Shown here one piece after another: positions 5,144 through 7,609 of a stretch of 7,609 nucleotides of DNA (position 1 is the stretch's first letter; every line of letters begins with the position of its first letter). Under the pieces are notes generated by a model that was not told the DNA's origin, ran no database searches, and saw nothing but the letters and a program-made list of their open reading frames with translations. The translations under genes and the position numbers were made by a program. Source of the stretch: Pseudomonas sp. Lineage in GTDB: Bacteria; Pseudomonadota; Gammaproteobacteria; Pseudomonadales; Pseudomonadaceae. The stretch is from contig JARDZH010000073.1 in the NCBI GenBank assembly GCA_029240955.1, positions 1 to 7,609 on the forward strand. Direction: 5' to 3'.

Positions 5144-6799
5144 TCAGTTGGCCTGTGCCAGCTCGCCGTCCACACTCAGGTAGGCGATCAGTTCCGACAG
5201 CGGCAGCGGTCTGCTGATCAGATAACCCTGGACCTGGTTGCAGCCGAAACTGCGCAACAGATCCAGCTGTTCGGCGGTTTCCACGCCTTCAGCAACTGCT
5301 TCCAGATTGAGGTTGTGCGCCAGATTGATCATCGCGTGCACCAGCTTGCGGTTCTCGCTGCGCTGTTCCATCTCGCCGACAAAGCTCTTGTCGATCTTGA
5401 GCAGCGTGATGGGCAGGCTGTTGAGGTGCATGAAAGACGAGAACCCGGTGCCGAAATCGTCCAGCGAGAAGCGCACGCCCAGGCGTCCGAGCGCGTCCAT
5501 GGTCTGACGGACCTGGTCGCTGCGGCGCATCACGGCTGTTTCAGTGAGTTCGAACTCCAGCCAGCGCGCGTCGACTGCATGTTCGACGATCAGCCGGTTG
5601 AGCGTCGCCAATAGCTGGCTGTCCTGAAATTGCCGGAACGACAGGTTGATCGCCATGTGCAGCGGCGCGAAGCCTTGCTCGCGCAACGCTTGCATGTCCC
5701 GAAGCGCACGGTAGATGACCCAGTAACCCAAAGGCACGATCAAGCCGCTCTGTTCAGCCAATGGCACGAACTCGCCGGGCGGCAACAATCCGCGTTCGGG
5801 ATGCCGCCAGCGCACCAGCGCTTCCAGACCTACAATGCGTCCGCTGTTCATACACAGGCGCGGCTGGTAATGCAGCTCCAGTTCATCGCGGCGCAACGCA
5901 CGGCGCAGCTCGCCTTCCAGATCTGCGAGGCTGCGCGCGTTACGGCTGATGCGCTTGTCGAATACATGGAAGGTGCAGCCTTGGGTGCTCTTGGCCTGAC
6001 GCATCGCGATATGCGCGTGCCACATAAGTGGATCGGCGCCGCCATCTTCGTAAGCCTGCGCGAGTCCCAGGCTGCAACCGATCAGCAGACTTTCGCCATC
6101 GATCCAGTACGGCTCGGACAGGGCGTCGGTGATGTGCTCGGCCAGTTGCGCGGCACGCCCTGGCGCATCGCGGGTATCGATCAGCAAGGCGAATTCGTCG
6201 CCACCCAGACGGGCAATATGATCGCTGGTAGCCATCTGGCTCTTGAGTCGGGCGACCACCTGCAGGATCAGCCTGTCGCCGGCCTGATGGCCCAGCGCGT
6301 CGTTGGTACGACGGAAGTTGTCGAGATCCAGATGACCGAGTGCAAAATGCGGACCTTCGGCCAGGCGAGACGCCAGCAGCGCGTGAAAGCCCTGTCGATT
6401 GACGATGCCTGTCAGTGGGTCCTGACCGGCCAGCCGCCGCAGCGCGTCCTCCAGCAACCCTCGTTCCAGAACATGCCGCAGGCACCGACGCAGGTTGTCG
6501 GGGCTCAGTGCATCGCGTACCAGCCAGTCGCTGACCGCATTCGGGCTGACCAGCGGTTCGCTTTCCAGAAGCAGCACGGCCGGCATCGGGCAGCTGCCTT
6601 TGGCGGGCAGCAGGTCCGGGGTCGCCAGCAACACGCAATTGCGGTCCTTCCCATACAGGGCGCTCAGATTTTGCCGGTCAGCGTTGTGCAGCAGCGTGAT
6701 CTCGGCATCTGAAGAACCGAGGCACTCATTCAATAGCGACAGCCATGCTGGTTCTTCTGCCAGCAGTAGCAACCGCAAGGTTTCGACAGGCCTGGTCAA
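5144..6799 (-). CDS. GGDEF-EAL cyclic-di-GMP enzyme with degenerate receiver domain
   Basis: This 551-residue protein has no membrane segment and should be cytoplasmic. Residues 1 to about 115 resemble a response-regulator receiver that has lost its phosphorylation residues. The GGDEF domain (about 121-280) keeps DPLTGIVNR, DLDNFRRTND and an intact GGDEF at 199-203. The inhibitory-site position reads A-T-S-D, not R-x-x-D. The EAL domain (about 295-540) keeps the expected metal and catalytic residues: E326 (EALVRW), N385, E417, D447-D448 in DDFGTGFSS, K471, E504 (AEGVET) and Q524 in QGY. An active phosphodiesterase is therefore likely, and cyclase activity is possible. It starts at TTG 6799, placed by an AGGGAG site 5 nt upstream and an in-frame TAG at 6809-6811. 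From memory, the gene at this locus in PAO1 (PA5295, ProE) is a phosphodiesterase affecting exopolysaccharide, and this is its probable counterpart. It is divergent from rep. Confidence 0.93.
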   Translation of the reverse strand: MTRPVETLRLLLLAEEPAWLSLLNECLGSSDAEITLLHNADRQNLSALYGKDRNCVLLATPDLLPAKGSCPMPAVLLLESEPLVSPNAVSDWLVRDALSPDNLRRCLRHVLERGLLEDALRRLAGQDPLTGIVNRQGFHALLASRLAEGPHFALGHLDLDNFRRTNDALGHQAGDRLILQVVARLKSQMATSDHIARLGGDEFALLIDTRDAPGRAAQLAEHITDALSEPYWIDGESLLIGCSLGLAQAYEDGGADPLMWHAHIAMRQAKSTQGCTFHVFDKRISRNARSLADLEGELRRALRRDELELHYQPRLCMNSGRIVGLEALVRWRHPERGLLPPGEFVPLAEQSGLIVPLGYWVIYRALRDMQALREQGFAPLHMAINLSFRQFQDSQLLATLNRLIVEHAVDARWLEFELTETAVMRRSDQVRQTMDALGRLGVRFSLDDFGTGFSSFMHLNSLPITLLKIDKSFVGEMEQRSENRKLVHAMINLAHNLNLEAVAEGVETAEQLDLLRSFGCNQVQGYLISRPLPLSELIAYLSVDGELAQAN

Positions 6800-6804
6800 T
6801 CTAA

Positions 6805-6810
6805 CTCCCT
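6805..6810 (-). promoter_or_regulatory. Shine-Dalgarno site fixing a TTG start
   Basis: On the minus strand AGGGAG is followed by TTAGA and then TTG. The frame is closed by TAG at 6809-6811, so no upstream start is possible. The next in-frame ATG is codon 72, which would remove most of the receiver-like domain. The strong site compensates for the rare start codon. Confidence 0.8.
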
Positions 6811-6899
6811 AAATGCAAAGGAAAAAACCGATGGCCACACCCAAGTGAGGTGTACGCAAATTCGTGCCGCTGGCAAATGTAACAAAACTGGCGGATTTA

Positions 6900-6924
6900 G
6901 ATAGCCGTTCCTACATCGACTATC
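6900..6924. promoter_or_regulatory. 25-bp imperfect palindrome upstream of rep
   Basis: GATAGCCG (6900-6907) and CGACTATC (6917-6924) are inverted 8-mers that match at 7 of 8 positions around a 9-nt centre. In a minus-strand transcript the mismatch becomes a G-U pair, giving a complete 8-bp stem. The centre lies about 60 bp upstream of the expected rep start point and about 112 bp upstream of the GGDEF-EAL start codon. It could be a regulator site or a leader stem. I recognise no specific regulator motif. Confidence 0.35.
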
Positions 6925-6957
6925 GGTGACGATCGCGGCTGCACAAAGTTGCAGGCC

Positions 6958-6966
6958 TGTTAAAAT
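6958..6966 (+). promoter_or_regulatory. Candidate extended -10 promoter of rep
   Basis: TG at 6958-6959, one base, then TAAAAT at 6961-6966 matches the extended -10 pattern with 5 of 6 consensus bases. No good -35 lies 16-18 bp upstream, as is common for extended -10 promoters. Transcription would begin near 6973, leaving a leader of about 29 nt that has no clear Shine-Dalgarno sequence before the ATG at 7002. Confidence 0.45.
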
Positions 6967-7001
6967 GCCCGCCCATTTCGCTATACGACTCCCCTATCGT
7001 C

Positions 7002-7609
7002 ATGTCCCGACTCAATCCTCGGCAGCAGGAAGCCGTGAACTATGTCGGCGGCCCTCTTTTGGTGCTCGCCGGTGCCGGTTCCGGCAAGACCAGCGTGATC
7101 ACCCGCAAGATCGCTCATCTGATCCAGAACTGCGGCATTCGTGCCCAATATATCGTGGCCATGACCTTTACCAACAAGGCGGCACGCGAGATGAAGGAGC
7201 GCGTCGGTACGTTGCTCAGAGGCGGCGAAGGCCGCGGTCTGACCGTTTCGACCTTCCACAATCTGGGTCTGAACATCATTCGCAAGGAACATGCCCGACT
7301 GGGCTACAAGCCGGGCTTTTCGATCTTTGACGAAACTGACGTCAAGGCGCTGATGACCGACATCATGCAGAAGGAATACTCGGGCGACGACGGCGTCGAC
7401 GAAATGAAGAACATGATCGGCGCCTGGAAGAACGACCTGATTCTTCCTGACGAGGCGCTGGCCAACGCCCGCAACCCCAAGGAACAGACCGCCGCCATCG
7501 TCTACACCCACTACCAGCGCACGCTCAAGGCGTACAACGCGGTGGACTTCGACGACCTGATCCTGTTGCCCGTGAAACTGTTCCAGGAACACGCCGACAT
7601 CCTGGAGAA
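7002..7609 (+). CDS. rep: ATP-dependent DNA helicase Rep, N-terminal part
   Basis: The first 202 codons of a superfamily 1A helicase are present, and the gene runs off the window; full-length Rep is about 670 residues. Rep is a 3'-5' helicase that moves with the replisome and clears protein roadblocks ahead of forks. Visible motifs are the Q-motif region LNPRQQEAV (4-12), Walker A AGAGSGKT (23-30), motif Ia MTFTNKAAREMKER (54-67), motif Ib-type VSTFHNLGLNIIR (82-94) and VDFDDLI (181-187). The opening MSRLNPRQQEAV agrees with Rep and differs from UvrD/PcrA openings such as those with LNDKQREAV, but the Rep versus UvrD call rests on the N-terminal third only. The ATG at 7002 has no clear ribosome binding site, yet the family N-terminus fits exactly. 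The gene is divergent from the GGDEF-EAL gene. Confidence 0.93.
   Translation, partial: MSRLNPRQQEAVNYVGGPLLVLAGAGSGKTSVITRKIAHLIQNCGIRAQYIVAMTFTNKAAREMKERVGTLLRGGEGRGLTVSTFHNLGLNIIRKEHARLGYKPGFSIFDETDVKALMTDIMQKEYSGDDGVDEMKNMIGAWKNDLILPDEALANARNPKEQTAAIVYTHYQRTLKAYNAVDFDDLILLPVKLFQEHADILE

Larger units (their letters stand above)
6800..7001. promoter_or_regulatory. Divergent control region between GGDEF-EAL gene and rep
   Basis: This 202-bp gap must hold promoters for both flanking genes. For rep, an extended -10 is listed separately. For the GGDEF-EAL gene, a weak extended -10 on the minus strand (TG, one base, TACATT; the hexamer at 6876-6881) would give a leader of about 70 nt, without a good -35. 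A small inverted repeat, ACACC (6837-6841) with GGTGT (6849-6853), lies in that leader. A larger imperfect palindrome at 6900-6924 is listed separately. No gene is visible here. Confidence 0.5.

Noticed and set aside
5630..6712. 360-codon open frame antisense to the GGDEF-EAL gene
   Set aside because: The opposite strand carries all the catalytic motifs. The antisense product has no recognisable features or ribosome binding site.
6822..6853. Hairpin ACACC/GGTGT followed by a run of six T on the minus strand, as an attenuator ahead of the GGDEF-EAL gene
   Set aside because: The stem is only 5 bp and the T-run begins 9 nt after it, too far for an intrinsic terminator.
6855..6869. Minus-strand sigma-54-like element, GGCACG followed by TTTGC, upstream of the GGDEF-EAL gene
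   Set aside because: The GG and GC dinucleotides are separated by 9 nt, and sigma-54 promoters need 10. The near match is probably chance.
1..7609. Search for CRISPR arrays, tRNA or rRNA genes, insertion sequences, toxin-antitoxin pairs and defence genes
   Set aside because: No repeat-spacer pattern, cloverleaf, transposase, terminal inverted repeats or small paired genes were seen. All sizeable space is taken by the genes listed.

Overview
The window is GC-rich, gene-dense bacterial chromosome that reads as Pseudomonas. The gene families, a Pseudomonas-type REP element and the gene order all support this. From memory, P. aeruginosa PAO1 carries the same series (a ComM/YifB ATPase, then a LysR regulator, a MATE pump, a GGDEF-EAL protein and rep, roughly PA5290 to PA5296). 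A fluorescens/syringae-type species is my guess from the look of the REP and the presence of an extra chemoreceptor. No alignment was run.

Layout. Positions 1-336 (+) hold the C-terminal end of a ComM/YifB AAA+ ATPase. A 162-bp convergent spacer with a REP-like element follows. Positions 499-2475 (-) encode a 658-residue methyl-accepting chemotaxis protein with a periplasmic Cache-type sensor, preceded by a good candidate sigma-28 (FliA) promoter and a structured leader. Positions 2671-3591 (-) encode a LysR-family regulator. It is divergent from a MATE multidrug exporter at 3749-5131 (+), and the 157-bp gap between them holds a near-perfect T-N11-A palindrome. The exporter converges, with only 12 bp between the stop codons, on a GGDEF-EAL cyclic-di-GMP enzyme at 5144-6799 (-) that starts at TTG. 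A 202-bp divergent region then leads to the first 202 codons of Rep helicase at 7002-7609 (+), cut by the window edge.

How the genes work together. There are two plausible local circuits. The LysR protein probably controls the adjacent MATE exporter from the shared palindrome. The chemoreceptor and the cyclic-di-GMP enzyme both bear on motility versus sessile behaviour, although nothing shows that they are co-regulated. ComM and Rep are DNA-processing housekeeping genes at the two edges.

The window does not contain an obvious new defence, secretion or mobile system. The parts most worth testing are the degenerate receiver domain at the start of the GGDEF-EAL protein, the LysR operator, the sigma-28 promoter with its leader hairpins, and a 25-bp imperfect palindrome between the cyclic-di-GMP gene and rep.
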